From positions 1,662,001 through 1,726,000 of the forward strand of contig JAAVLQ010000002.1 in the NCBI GenBank assembly GCA_012103075.1: a stretch of 64,000 nt of DNA. Direction: 5' to 3'. Position numbers and translations under genes: made by a program. This document shows positions 43,246-53,234 of this stretch, piece by piece (within the stretch, counting starts at the first letter, position 1; the number at the start of each line of letters is the position of its first letter). The notes under the pieces are model-generated. The model was not told the DNA's origin, searched no databases, and was given only the letters and a program-made list of their open reading frames with translations. Origin of the DNA: Brucella cytisi. GTDB taxonomy: Bacteria > Pseudomonadota > Alphaproteobacteria > Rhizobiales > Rhizobiaceae.

Positions 43246-44777
43246 TCAGAACTTCACTGCTCTCGCACTATCGATCAACGACTCCGCGTCTTCCGACAAC
43301 AGATAGCCTCTTTGGACAAGTTCCCATGTCGCGGTCGAATACTTCTTGAGATAATTCTCGGAAGTACCATAAAGCGCCTTTAGCTTATCGGTACTGAATG
43401 GCTTCAATTCAGGACAGCTATCCGATAGAGTGGCGCGCCCTTCACCAAAGGAGTTCACCGGTACTGCGACCATAGGCAAACGGAGACCGCCCTTCGCAAT
43501 TTCGTTTTCATCGTAGTCGACCTCATACGTTCCCGCTTTCAATGCGATGGGATCGCTCTTCGGCGGCGCGATTCCGTGTTCGGACCAGTTGATCAGATGC
43601 TCGTACATGGCTTTTTCGGCCATGTAGAGTGGAACTTCGATCCGATCCGGGGAACATTGCCATGCTGACCAGTCGCTACCTTCGAGCAAGCCGCCCTTGT
43701 CGAGATCCGCGTGGTCGGCGTCACCGTAGAGATACTGCCAGCGCCATCCATGATTTGCTCCCGCAAGCTCCCATGTACGAGATTTGTCCGTATCGCTATC
43801 CCCGTCCGGTTTGCGCTCGTGCTTGCGGGCCGGAAAGAAATCCCATTGCGAATTGATCATCATCAGCGGCGCGCTGCGTCCGGGAATTGCTTGCTGTGGA
43901 TCGTCCACAGGCAATGGTTCGGCGCATTGATTTATGGGGCTTCCCACCGGGCTGGTGGCGGCTTCCAGCAGATAGCCGTCAAATACAGGCTCACTCTTGC
44001 CGTCCCGGCTGATCCGGGCCTGCGGCTCGAAATACTTGTAATAGGTTATCGCGTAATTACCGCTTTGAGACTCACCCGTCAGGTAAACGGTCTTTGCCGA
44101 TGTACGGAGCGGATTATCCTTGCTTTTAAACATCGTTCCGACCTGCGTGAAAATATCCCATGCAAGGCCGTTTTCCTCGAGCTTCGAAAGGTCAGGCGAA
44201 TAATCCTTTTCTCCCGGCAAATGACCGCAAGCCTGTTTTTCCGGGGAACCGGGTTCTGGAATTTCAGACGACCATAGCGCTCGGGATCCATCTTGATCAT
44301 GCCCGGAAAGACAGCTGGTTTACTGGTTATGCCAACATAGACGTCACCATTGGCCACGAATCTTTCCCAAAGCGCCGACCACATGGCGGTCCAATCATAA
44401 AGCGCAGACGGATTGATAATTTCAACGACGACGCGACCGCTGAACTTAGACATATCCGCCGGACGGCGGATGGTCATGCGTGTGACGTAATCCCCCTCAC
44501 CTTTCACCGCTGTCTTGTAATCGCCCTTCGGCAACCAATCATAGATGTTGGCCCTTCCACTGATGAGAAACTCGTCTTCCTGAAATCCATAGGAGGATAG
44601 ATCTATCGGTTTCACTTGCCACGCCGCACCGTTAAAGATGTGCGAATTGGTCGTGACCGGAATCGGCCCTTCGACCCCGGGGGCAGCAAACATATCTGCA
44701 GCCTGCGACTGAAAGGAAATTGTTGCAAATGAAATACTCGCTCCAAGGAGGACGAAGAATTTCGTGATCCGTGGCAT
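43246..44777 (-). CDS. Secreted alpha/beta-hydrolase-domain protein
   Basis: About 510 residues. Signal peptide (FFVLLGASISFATISFQSQA, cleavage near ADMF). Nucleophile elbow GESQSGNYAITYYKYFEPQA (Ser within GxSxG) near residue 225, then SAPLMMINSQWDFFPAR and the likely catalytic histidine in ELAGANHGWRWQY. The family is the alpha/beta hydrolase domain group annotated on large exported esterase-like proteins; I do not know its substrate. One frameshift near 44220 joins the two open parts (MDPERYGRLKFQNPVP ... MPGEKDYSPDLSKLEE). Confidence 0.75.
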
Positions 44778-44938
44778 TTTTAATTCCCCTTTTCATGACA
44801 GCAGGCCAACCAAACATAATCGTGGTTTGGACAGAATTTTATTAAAAAATGAGAACAGAGGTGGTTTGGGAAATTCGAACAACGAGGATAAGTGGAATTT
44901 CTGCCTGAGTTCGGCTTAATTGCCGGAAACACGAGATC

Positions 44939-45290
44939 ATGACGATACGACCACGCCGGACCCATAGCCCGGCTTCAAAGCAAAAGTGGCGCTCGCTGCG
45001 ATCAGAGGCGAGCAGAACCTTGTAGAATTATCCCAGCAGTTTGACGTGCACACGAACCCAATCAAGCAATGGAAAGGTCAGATTCTCGAGGGGCGACCGA
45101 TGTTTTTGGCCACGAGACCACGGCGGAACCGGCAGGATCAGCAGTTGACGGCAAAACGCTTCACGCCAAGATCGGCGAGTTAACTATAGAGAATGATGCC
45201 CCGAAGAGCCACGGGGCCCTGCTTCGATATCCGGTGCGTTCGGCAAGGCGGGGTACCAAACCGCCTCATCTCATCCATGAGGACGAATGA
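44939..45290 (+). mobile_element. IS3-family orfA remnant
   Basis: Decayed first reading frame of an IS3-type transposase: RRTHSPA, KVALAAIRGEQNLVELSQQF, DVHTNPIKQWKGQILEGATD, and KTLHAKIGELTIEND before it ends in unrelated sequence. Several indels, an RR-to-noise transition after about 45240, and no orfB DDE domain. Terminal inverted repeats were not found. A relic, not a working element. Confidence 0.7.
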
Positions 45291-45834
45291 CACGACAATT
45301 GTAAGGTTGCGATTTTGACTCGGACTCAGAATTTCCTATCAACATAAGTCAAGGCTTCGTACAACAATCGATTCAGGCGGCTTAATATCACCATGAATAC
45401 TGAAAAAGTTTAATTAAATATTATATTCATATGTCAAATTTCAATATTATAACACTATTAATCCAAACATTAAGTTATTTAATAGAATTAATTATGGATA
45501 TATTGTAAATTTAAATTTATTATTTCTTGAAAATATGCGATAATTTTAAATATATATGAATAATAGCACCAAAAGTATCATATTGAAACAGTAAAGTTAG
45601 ATATTTTTGTTTTTATCTCAAAATAGAAGACCAAGATGCGTTACATTTAGAAGAAAATATCACTTATAAACCCAAAAAAAAATATTAATTATGGCGAAAA
45701 TTCGACTTGCCAGAACAACGACTATGTTATTTTATGCGCATCGGGAAATCACACTCAGAAATTATACCATACTATCAGTATTTATCGTTAACCAAACTGA
45801 TAACACGAGATTGAACTGCTTAGTTGAGGAGCAT
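45291..45834. other. Extremely A+T-rich non-coding segment
   Basis: No gene. From about 45370 to 45690 the sequence is almost only A and T, with repeated TTAAT/ATTAA-like words and A-tracts. It borders the IS3 relic on one side and the promoter of a small membrane-protein gene on the other. Such segments bend DNA and attract xenogeneic silencers or MucR-type proteins (inference). Confidence 0.6.
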
Positions 45835-46147
45835 ATGACTTCAATTATTGCGCAATTATTGGGCGGATTACTCGGTGGATACATAGTCGGAAAGATCGCA
45901 CGTGGTTCCGATATGGGCGTAATCTGGAATGCCCTTTGCGGGAGGCGTAGGCGGTGTTGCAGGTGGTCAGTTGATCGGTGCAATTCTTGGAAAAACGGAA
46001 GTTCCTGCTGGCCTCGACGTTATCGCCATTGTCGGCCCGTTCATTGACGGCGCGCTGACCGGCGCACTGGTCCAAATCGCCATTGGCATATTCCTGAGCA
46101 GGCTTCTGGATCGAACGATGGCAAGGCGACGCAGATCGTATTTTTAA
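45835..46147 (+). CDS. Small glycine-zipper membrane protein
   Basis: About 104 residues. Starts MTSIIAQLLGGLLGGYIVGK behind TTGAGGAG; after a frameshift near 45937 it continues FAGGVGGVAGGQLIGAILG and VIAIVGPFIDGALTGALVQI, ending in a basic tail RTMARRRRSYF. The glycine spacing (GGxxGG, GxxxG) is typical of packed membrane helices; it has the look of GlsB/YeaQ/YmgE-type transglycosylase-associated membrane proteins. Function unknown. First gene of a rightward run of four small genes. Confidence 0.6.
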
Positions 46148-46175
46148 ACATTGGTATGTGTGGAGAGGCAAAACC

Positions 46176-46436
46176 ATGGCGACGCGGGGAAAACCGGCCC
46201 ATTTCCGATTAGCAAAGGTCTGCGAAATTTTGAATATGACAGAAGGTCAGCTTGTCTCTGCATTGGGGCTATCACGCGCCGCCTTGAAATCAGTCGAGCG
46301 TCAGGAAGTGCCGCTTTATTTGCAGCTTGCGCTTACCGCCATGATGGATGGGGTGCAGCCAAGTCCCCTGTTTCAGAAAACAGGGTATGAATTCAAATCC
46401 ACTACAAGAAGAATGGAATTGAGGCTTGTTCGCTAA
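46176..46436 (+). CDS. Small HTH-like DNA-binding protein
   Basis: 86 residues, uninterrupted. The centre AKVCEILNMTEGQLVSALGL followed by SRAALKSVERQEVPLYLQLA has the helix-turn-helix spacing of small XRE-like or anti-toxin-like regulators. No toxin partner is adjacent, so a toxin-antitoxin role is not supported. The start MATRGK is preferred over an ATG 18 bases upstream, because the upstream Met lacks a ribosome binding site. It sits between a glycine-zipper protein and a DUF2865 protein and may control them. Confidence 0.5.
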   Translation: MATRGKPAHFRLAKVCEILNMTEGQLVSALGLSRAALKSVERQEVPLYLQLALTAMMDGVQPSPLFQKTGYEFKSTTRRMELRLVR

Positions 46437-46456
46437 TCGGTTCGGAGGGCACGGAC

Positions 46457-47357
46457 ATGATAACGAAACTGACAGCTACATGCGTTATATTATTGGCAAC
46501 AGCCTTTCCGTCTTTGGCCTCGGCCGAATCGTGCGGTGCGGGACGTTCGGCTCAAAGCCCCGCAGTCAAGATACTGCAACGTCAGCTTTCCGCGTTGCGC
46601 TCGATTCAGCGCGCACGCGGTTGCAAGCCCGGTGACAGCGGCGGCGGGTTGTTCAATCCCTGCCGCGAAGTAAGTCTGAAAATCAGCGACATCCAACAGG
46701 AATTGGGCGCGACCAGTGCTGCCAACAACGCCTGCAAGGCCGGAGAGCGTGCGGCCGCCACCAGAGCAAAAACGCCACAAGCGATTAAAGTATCAGCAGC
46801 AGCGAGTACCCGATCACAACCTGACACGGATACCCCAAAAAGGTACGTGGCCCCAAAACGGCCTTCAATACTGCGTGCGTCTTTCAGATGGCTATTATTT
46901 TCCAACACCGAATTCGCAATACAAGCAGAAAGGCGGCACGGATGCCGCTCTCATTCAATGCAAGATGATCTGCAAGACCGACGATATGGCGGTCTATATC
47001 AACGACCAGAACGAAGAAGCCGCTGAAATGATCTCGGCCCAGACCGGCGAGGCCTATGCCGATCTGCCAACGGCCTATGATTATCACGGTGAAAGAGAGT
47101 TCGAACGCTGCGACTGGAACGGCTATATCGAGAAAATCAGCTCACTCCTTGCTGCCCAAAGGCAATCAAAACACCTTGCCGATGTGGTTATACCGAAGCC
47201 GGGTGCCAGACCTGCCGAAGATCCCGTGGCCGTGGCTGAAATTCCACCGCAGTCATTTCGTCCCGCCCCGGATCAGGTTGTCCGCATAGTTGGACCCGCC
47301 TTTATACCTGATGCCGATAACAAGGCCTTCGGTCGTATGCGCCGCCATCAAAACTGA
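46457..47357 (+). CDS. Exported DUF2865 protein
   Basis: About 300 residues. Signal peptide (MITKLTATCVILLATAFPSLASA), then a Cys-containing helical region (LQRQLSALRSIQRARGC, LFNPCREVSLKISDIQQEL). The DUF2865 domain follows: LQYCVRLSDGYYFPTPNSQY, ALIQCKMICKTDDMAVYI and EAYADLPTAYDYHGE match the family. It ends with a proline-rich tail (IPPQSFRPAPDQVVRIVGPA). Frameshift near 46840. The family is exported and common in Rhizobiales, with no known function. It is followed 37 bases later by a lipoprotein gene. Confidence 0.7.
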
Positions 47358-47393
47358 AACCAGCCAAGCGACATTTTTTCTATAGGAGCGTTC

Positions 47394-47771
47394 ATGACAA
47401 AGCTGAAACTCAGATACTTATTGCTTGCACTTGTACCGCTGGCGGTTGCCGGCTGCGTGACAGACGAAGAAATAGATCAGGATAAATGTTCCTCTTTCGG
47501 GTTCAGCGCCGGTAGCGACGCATTTGCAAACTGCATGATGCAGCAAAGCGCTCGTCGTGACGACGACAATCGCCGCTGGGATGAAGAATATCGAGCGCGT
47601 GAGGAACGCGATCGTGCGCGCAAGAAGGAAAAGGAACGCCGTCGCCGCGAAGAAAGCCAGATCGACAACCGGCCACAATTTGACCGGGACGGCAATCCGA
47701 ACTTTGACACGCAAGGCAATTACACTGGCTGCCATGGTGTTGGCTGTGAGGTTGATAATCCCGACGGTTAG
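47394..47771 (+). CDS. Lipoprotein with GCHGxGC module (copy B)
   Basis: 125 residues, intact. Lipobox LLALVPLAVAGC with Cys20 as lipidated residue; then CSSFGFSAGSDAFANCMMQQ, a charged helix (EEYRAREERDRARKKEKERR), and the tail QFDRDGNPNFDTQGNYTG then CHGVGCEVDNPDG. It is the best-preserved representative of the pair with the gene at 33039. The coiled, highly charged middle and lipid anchor suggest an envelope spacer or adaptor; this is inference. Confidence 0.72.
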   Translation: MTKLKLRYLLLALVPLAVAGCVTDEEIDQDKCSSFGFSAGSDAFANCMMQQSARRDDDNRRWDEEYRAREERDRARKKEKERRRREESQIDNRPQFDRDGNPNFDTQGNYTGCHGVGCEVDNPDG

Positions 47772-47863
47772 TCCGAAACCAAACGGCTTTCTGGCTCTTT
47801 TGGGGATCGCCCAGAAGTGTCTCGGCGAGGACGATGATTTACGGACGAACTCGTGTGTTGTGA

Positions 47864-48340
47864 GGCACCGTAACGTTAACTTTGATGTAAGTCTCAGCAG
47901 TTGATAAGAGAACATGCACGACAATCGCTCCTCGCTTTATCATCGCCATCGCTTTCCGCCTGAGATTATTGCCGAAGCTGTGTGGCTTTATTTCCGCTTT
48001 CCGCTGAGCTTTCGCATGGTCGAAGACATGTTGGCATACCGAGGGATCATCGTCACCTACAAGACAGTGCGCCAATGGGCTGAGAAGTTTGGACGAGACT
48101 ATGCCAATACAATCCGTCGCCGCACACCGCGCCCCGGTGATAAATGGCATCTCGATGAGGCTGTCGTGACGATCAATGGCGAGCGACATTTTCTGTAGCG
48201 CGCCTTTGATCAGGATGGTTTTGTGCTGGAAGTGCTGGTCCATAAACGTCGCGATACCGATCGGGGCTGCAAGGCGCTCCATTCGGAAGTTTCTGTCATG
48301 TCAGGGTGCCGTTCCCCGCGTCATGGTCACGGATAAACCG
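47864..48340 (+). mobile_element. Truncated IS6-family element (copy 1)
   Basis: The transposase starts at 47914: HHRHRFPPEIIAEAVWLYFR in related form (YHRHRFPPEIIAEAVW), SFRMVEDMLAYRGIIVTY, WHLDEAVVTINGERHFL. The first two thirds of an IS6-type DDE transposase are present, with an in-frame stop at 48198 (TAG for the usual Trp) and a frameshift later. It is cut off at 48340 inside VMVTDKPG by copy 2. A GGCACCGTAACG-like end near 47864 may be its left terminal repeat. Confidence 0.7.
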
Positions 48341-49151
48341 GGGTATGTGTCGCATTTTTTACATCTGATGAGTTATCACATGAAACTATGTAGGACTTGA
48401 GTGAGGCGGAAGCGGATGGCGGTCGATTTCAAAGGCGCACATTTTCCCAAAAGCGTCATTGTGCACGCGGTGTTCTTTTACGTGCGCTACCCGTTTCCCA
48501 TCGTGAACTGCAGGAGATCCTTGATGAACGAGGCATCTCCGTTGACCATGCAACCCTAAACCGATGGATGGTTCGCTACTCATCGCAGATCGCTGAGCAA
48601 GCTCAGATGCGAAAACGCCGCACGGCCAGTTCCCCGCGAGTTGACGAGACCTATCTCAAGGTTCGGGGTAAATGGACCTATCTGTATCGAGCGGTCGACC
48701 GCGATGGCCAAACGCTTGATTTCATGCTGTCTGAACGTCGGGATCTGGCTGCGGCGCGGCGTTTTCAAGAAAGCCATTGCAACTAACGGCGTTCCCGAGA
48801 AGGTTGTTATTGACAAAAGCGGCGTCAATCTGGCTGGACTTCAAGCTGTTAACACCATCTGAAATTCACCGGAACAGGTGATATTATCGAAAACAGGCAG
48901 ATAAAATACCTCAATAATATCCTTGAGCAAGACCACCGCTTTATCAAACGGATCACCAAACCAATGATGGGCGTCAAGGCATTCCATTCCGCCTCGGCCA
49001 CCATCGCAGGCTCGAAGTAGCCCACATGATCCGCAAAAACCAATTCGCCAACGACAACCGTTCGCCATTTCAGGTCTTTGCGGACCTCGCAGCATAAATG
49101 TGCCCAAGGATCAGCACGCTTTAAACTGACTGAAAATTTTGCCACACAACC
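48341..49151 (+). mobile_element. IS6-family element (copy 2) inserted into copy 1
   Basis: About 811 bp, the usual size for IS6. The ends form an imperfect inverted repeat: left GGGTATGTGTCGCATTTTTT, right (minus strand) GGTTGTGTGGCAAAATTTTC. Left neighbour: the interrupted IS6 copy 1. Right neighbour: an interrupted response-regulator gene. The transposase lies inside at 48416-49097. Confidence 0.65.
48416..49097 (+). CDS. IS6-family transposase
   Basis: DDE transposase of about 228 residues: [20 protein letters not shown] (corrected), [20 protein letters not shown], first catalytic aspartate in [20 protein letters not shown], second in [17 protein letters not shown], and the final catalytic glutamate within [20 protein letters not shown] (read with one indel). 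Ends QVFADLAA. Frameshifts near 48445, 48765, 48878 and 49008 suggest it is decayed or misread. Confidence 0.72.
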
Positions 49152-49246
49152 TTTGCAGTGTGCTCCACGCGCAGACCGGCTCCCGCATGGGCGACCCCGA
49201 TGCTTTCGGCGATACGCGCATCATCCTCGACAGCTAGCACCCGCAT
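49152..49246 (-). pseudogene. Response regulator, first 31 codons only (cut by IS6)
   Basis: MRVLAVEDDARIAESIG, then HAGAGLRVEHTAK is the start of an OmpR-type receiver domain with its acidic pair. It overlaps the stop of the PepSY gene (TAATG), the usual coupling in PepSY-regulator-kinase operons. The rest of the gene, and any kinase, is lost at the right end of the IS6 element. Confidence 0.75.
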
Positions 49247-49556
49247 TAATCGTCCTCAATATCCCGATCGAGGATTGCACCGGTTGCGGCATCGATTGAA
49301 AACTCCACCATTCGGCCATCGGACGAGATGGTCTCCACCTCGTAGATATAGCGTCCGTCGTCATGATCGATTTCGACGTCAATCACGCGACCTCCTCCTT
49401 CGCGTTTGGCGAAAAGGAGAATTCTAGATAGCGGAAGGATATCCTCGCGCGCTAACGCCTCACGTACACGGTCCCGGTCGTCGGCGAGAGCCGGCGCCAC
49501 CAGACTGCACGGTCCGCCGATTCCGGCGACGCCCGAAACGCCCGTTGGATGAGCAT
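49246..49556 (-). CDS. Exported PepSY-domain protein
   Basis: About 103 residues. With one indel near 49527 corrected it starts MLIQRAFRAVAGIGGPCSLV followed by APALA, a good signal peptide. Then DRVREALAREDILPLSRILL and a PepSY domain (GRVIDVEIDHDDGRYIYEVE, MVEFSIDAATGAILDRDIED). Such proteins precede two-component genes and modulate envelope stress signalling or metal sensing. Its operon partner here is the truncated response regulator. The start codon overlaps that of the divergent PepSY gene. Confidence 0.7.
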
Positions 49557-49725
49557 GAACCAGATCGTCGCTAAAGTTGAAGGTAACAGTTACAAAGTCC
49601 ACAAGACCGAGATCGATGATGGTTTATATGAAATCAGTGCCGTCGACGCCAATGGTATGCGCGTTGAGGCCGAATTTAATCCGATGACTGGCGAGCCCGT
49701 TCGCAACTGGCATCATGACGACTAA
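49549..49725 (+). pseudogene. PepSY-like gene lacking its signal peptide
   Basis: MSMNQIVAKVEGNSYKVHKT, then EIDDGLYEISAVDANGMRVE and FNPMTGEPVRNWHHDD: a PepSY-type C-terminus of 58 residues. The frame is open further upstream (SADSGDARNARW) but there it is antisense to the other PepSY gene's signal peptide, and no export signal is present. I think a deletion or inversion removed its 5' part. Confidence 0.55.
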
Positions 49726-49887
49726 AGTAAACCCGGGGCGACGGATGTGGTCCGTCGCACTCGCACTGCACCGGCGAGAATATGAATTTCCCAAATTGCC
49801 AGCGACACCCAAGGCGGTATAAGCCGATGACGGAAGACACATCGTGTTCCCTCATTCATTCAAATGCTGGTAACAGCCATCGGCCGA

Positions 49888-50919
49888 TCACAATGTCTGC
49901 AGCCCACTCAGCAGTGCCCGATGGAAACGACCCGGATCCTGAATCTGAGGCGAGTGCCCAAGATCCTCGAATTCAATGAGCTTCGCACCGGGGATAGCTT
50001 TGGCAGCCTGCTTTCCAAGCTGAGTATAGTCGCCAAGCGATTCAGCAATGTCCTTAGATGCACGGTTGGCGCCGGAGCCGTCCTATCCGTCATGCCGATC
50101 AGGAGAAGCGTCGGCGCTGTCACATTTGGGAACTCATGGACCACCGGCTGCGTGAACAGCATGTCAGAGGTCAATGCCTGATTCCATGCGACTTGCTCGC
50201 CACCGGGTCCCTGATACATACCTGCACTCATTGCAACCCATTTGTCATACTCCGGCCTCCGGTGCCCCAGTAATAAAATTTCTGCTGATATGCCTTTATG
50301 CCCTCAAACGTCGTCTTCTTTTCGCTTTCGAAAGCGGCGTCGACGGCCTGATAAGGTACACCTTTGGCCTTCCAGTCTTCGAGCCCGATTGGATTGACCA
50401 TGACAAGCTGTTCAGTCATTTCAGGATACATTAAAGCAAAACGAGTGGCCAGCATGCCCCCATTGAATGTCCCACGACTGTCGCTTTTTCCACGCCACGC
50501 TGATCCAACAGTGCCTTCGTGTTTTCCGCCAGCTGATGAAAGCTGAACTGATAGCTCTGCGGCTTGCTCGATTTGCAAAAACCAATCTGGTCCGGTGCAA
50601 TCACCCTGTAACCCGCCTCAGACAAGGCGTTGATTGTCCCTTCCCGTGTCGCTCCGCAAAAGTTCTTGCCGTGGAGAAGCACAACCGTGCGCCCGTTTGA
50701 TTTCTCCGGCGCGATATCCATAAAGGACATTTCCAGAGACTGCCTCTGGTTTTCCACTTTGAACCTTTCGGTTTTAAAAGGATATTCAAAACCTTCCAGC
50801 TGTGCACCGAAGGCGGTAACGTCTGTTGATGCATTGCTTTCAGCAGATGCCGACAAAGCGAAACTGGTCAGGATTGCCGGGCATACGATCGCAAGTGCGG
50901 AAAAATGACGACGCTGCAT
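49888..50919 (-). CDS. Secreted alpha/beta hydrolase
   Basis: About 344 residues. Signal peptide ([20 protein letters not shown]). Alpha/beta hydrolase core: oxyanion segment [20 protein letters not shown], nucleophile [20 protein letters not shown] (GxSxG), catalytic aspartate region [17 protein letters not shown], and catalytic histidine [20 protein letters not shown]. Frameshifts near 50455, 50255 and 50065. Homologues are annotated as proline iminopeptidase or haloalkane dehalogenase-like, but the sequence does not fix a substrate. It lies 106 bases downstream of virB11 on the same strand and could be cotranscribed with it. Confidence 0.78.
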
Positions 50920-51025
50920 TTGTACTCCATTAAAACTGCTATCCGCCGATTGTCCGGTGGACCGGGGCAGACGTAGGATTTTTGTGGCGGCCAGATAAGC
51001 GGATATAACAGAATCGTGATCGATT

Positions 51026-52037
51026 TTAAGAAATCCGGGCATCCATCCCGTCGCGAAAATAAATCTCCGTAGCCCTGAAATATCCGTCGATACGCCTGCA
51101 TTGTACGACAATATCAATGGCAACCTTTAACGACGAAAGCACTTCTGCGCGCTCAAGAGCACGTCCCGCCTCCGATTCTTTGACGAGGGTGGCGAGTTGC
51201 TCGAATGCGAGTTGTGTCGATCCGGCATGAACGGTGGTGATCGAGCCGGGATGTCCCGAGTTCACGTTTCGAATATAATAAAATGCAGTGCCATCTCTCA
51301 GCTCCTGTAGAAGAATACGGTCCGGTCGCATGCGAAGACAGGATTCCAGAAGCTCGCGGGGACCGACCCCGGAAAGCCCCTGTCCGCCCTTCGAATAGAA
51401 CAGACGCACATGATTGGGCTGAGGAATAACCAGCTCTGGTGTGTCCTCGATCGAAATCACTCGTTCGTGATGCGGGATGTATTTGATCAGAGCCTTTGCA
51501 AGGGTTGTTTTGGCAGAACCCGTAGCGCCGGAAATTACGACATTTTTTACGGGCAATGACGGCGTGCTGCAGAAACAACTTATATTCGCCGTTGCGGTAT
51601 AACTCCGCCAGTTTGGTTTCCGATCTTGAACAGGCTGCGCCTGTGTTTCTCGCTTCGGAAAAGAAGCCGTTATCCTCCGTGTCCTCAAGTGCGAAATCAA
51701 CAGATGAAGGTTTGCGGATCGTGATGCTGACCGTGGCATTCGTGGTTGCAGGCGGTATGACGATTTGAATGCGTTCATCATCTGGAAGCGTTGCCGAAAA
51801 GAATTGGCCGCTTTTCATCGATAGACTGGTTCGAGAATGTAGCAACTGCCCTTGCAAGACGCATAAGCCTTTCGAAGGTCAGACCCGGCGCATCATGGGA
51901 GCACCATCCATCGGGTCCTTCTGTCAGTACCTGCCCGGGCTTATTGATGATCACTTCATAAAAAGCGACCTGTCCCGGAGAAAGATCGCGATTGGTGACA
52001 ACAGTTCGCGAACGACTGCCGCATTCGTGCTGTCCAT
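51026..52037 (-). CDS. virB11: VirB11 secretion ATPase
   Basis: Hexameric cytoplasmic ATPase powering pilus assembly and transfer, about 337 residues. N-terminal domain from MDSTNAAVVRELLSPI with EVIINKPGQVLTEGPDGWCS; Walker A GATGSAKTTLAKALIKYIP; Asp box ISIEDTPELVIPQPNHV; Walker B RPDRILLQELRDGTAFYYI; His box SGHPGSITTVHAGSTQLAFE. All core motifs are present and complete. Frameshifts near 51955, 51785 and 51550. Twelve bases after virB10. Confidence 0.9.
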
Positions 52038-52049
52038 ACTTTACAACCT

Positions 52050-53224
52050 TTACTTCGTCACCACTTTCGATTCCGGCTTGAAATCACCCAAAACAGCCCG
52101 ATCGAAGATGCGGTTCTTCGGTTCGATAACGCGAAGGCGATAAACATCCGAAAAATCGAGATCACGAGCCACGAAGATGGAGACGATCTCGCCCCGGTGC
52201 TTGTTTAGCGTTGGGGGATATCGATCGATTTCTCGACTGCGATTGCCGCTGCGTGTTGACCGGCGCTCATGGTGTTTTGCGCTTCGACAGCGCTATTCTG
52301 CAAACGGCTGCTGGCATAGCTGGTTGCGTCGCCCACAATCGACAAAAGCAGCGCACTTCCGAAGCGTTCCCACCAATGCCTATCGACGTGGCCATCGAAA
52401 CCAGAGCGTCCAAGCGCGTCGGTCGCGGGAGATGCCAGCGTGATGATCACGCCTTCGGGCGTCTTCGCTCTATTCCACAAAACGAGCAATCGTTTCTGGC
52501 CGCGCTGAAGCCCTCCGCGGTACTCTCCAACGACCTGCGTCCCCTTCTTCATCAATACCACCCTGCCATTGTCGGAGAGGACGTCTCTGTCAATGACGCA
52601 ACTCGTGAAACCGGTTGATCGGAAGCGAGTGCGGTTTCGAGCACGCAAGGAATGGAGTTTCCCATCGCGACGATGAAATTCCGATTGCCAAGCGTTCCTG
52701 CGCGTGCGCCTTCAAGACGTGTCGGTCGCAATAGACCATCGAACCGTTGCTCATCGTTGCTCACGGCCCCGGCTCATCGCGTTGCTATCGAGCGGCAAGA
52801 AGTTGCCATCTATCGATTGTGCCGGATCGTCACCGGCTTGCCGTATTGGTGACTTACCCTGTTCCCGGCTATAGGCCAGAACGGGTGCCCGACGTGCGGA
52901 ATCGAGTAGCTTGTCTTCTATTTCCGGAACAGGCTCCAACGTGGGTATTGGAAGCACCGTCTTTGGCGCAGGCACAGGCGTGACTGGCTCCACCTTCTCC
53001 TTTGCTGGCTCAAAAGCGTTGGTTTGGCGAATGATCACACGCTCAGGGTCGGTGCGTTGATCCTTGTTGTCGTTTCCGGAAGTAGACCATATGGCAAAGG
53101 CGATAAACGCCACTACTGCGAGTGCAATTGCGCCGCGTTTGACAGCCGGATTGCTGTCGATGCGCTGATCGGTGATCGTCTCGGTGCGCTCTCCGGGGAT
53201 ACGGGCTTCTTCTTCGTCTGCCAT
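52050..53224 (-). CDS. virB10: VirB10 channel scaffold protein
   Basis: About 391 residues. Cytoplasmic N-terminus, one membrane helix ([17 protein letters not shown], residues 31-47), a proline-rich periplasmic part ([20 protein letters not shown]), and the outer-membrane-contacting C-terminal domain: [60 protein letters not shown] and [13 protein letters not shown]. Spans both membranes and links ATPase energy to the outer pore. Frameshifts near 52760, 52620 and 52215. With the last repaired it ends [12 protein letters not shown]. Confidence 0.9.
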
Positions 53225-53234
53225 GTTTTCCCCT

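Noticed and set aside
45691..46047. Longer frame starting in the A+T-rich region upstream of the glycine-zipper protein
   Set aside because: It starts in near-random A+T sequence, and the downstream ATG at 45835 has a good ribosome binding site and a coherent membrane protein.
46176..46436. Antitoxin of a toxin-antitoxin pair
   Set aside because: The small HTH protein has no neighbouring toxin-like gene; the adjacent genes are a membrane protein and an exported DUF2865 protein.
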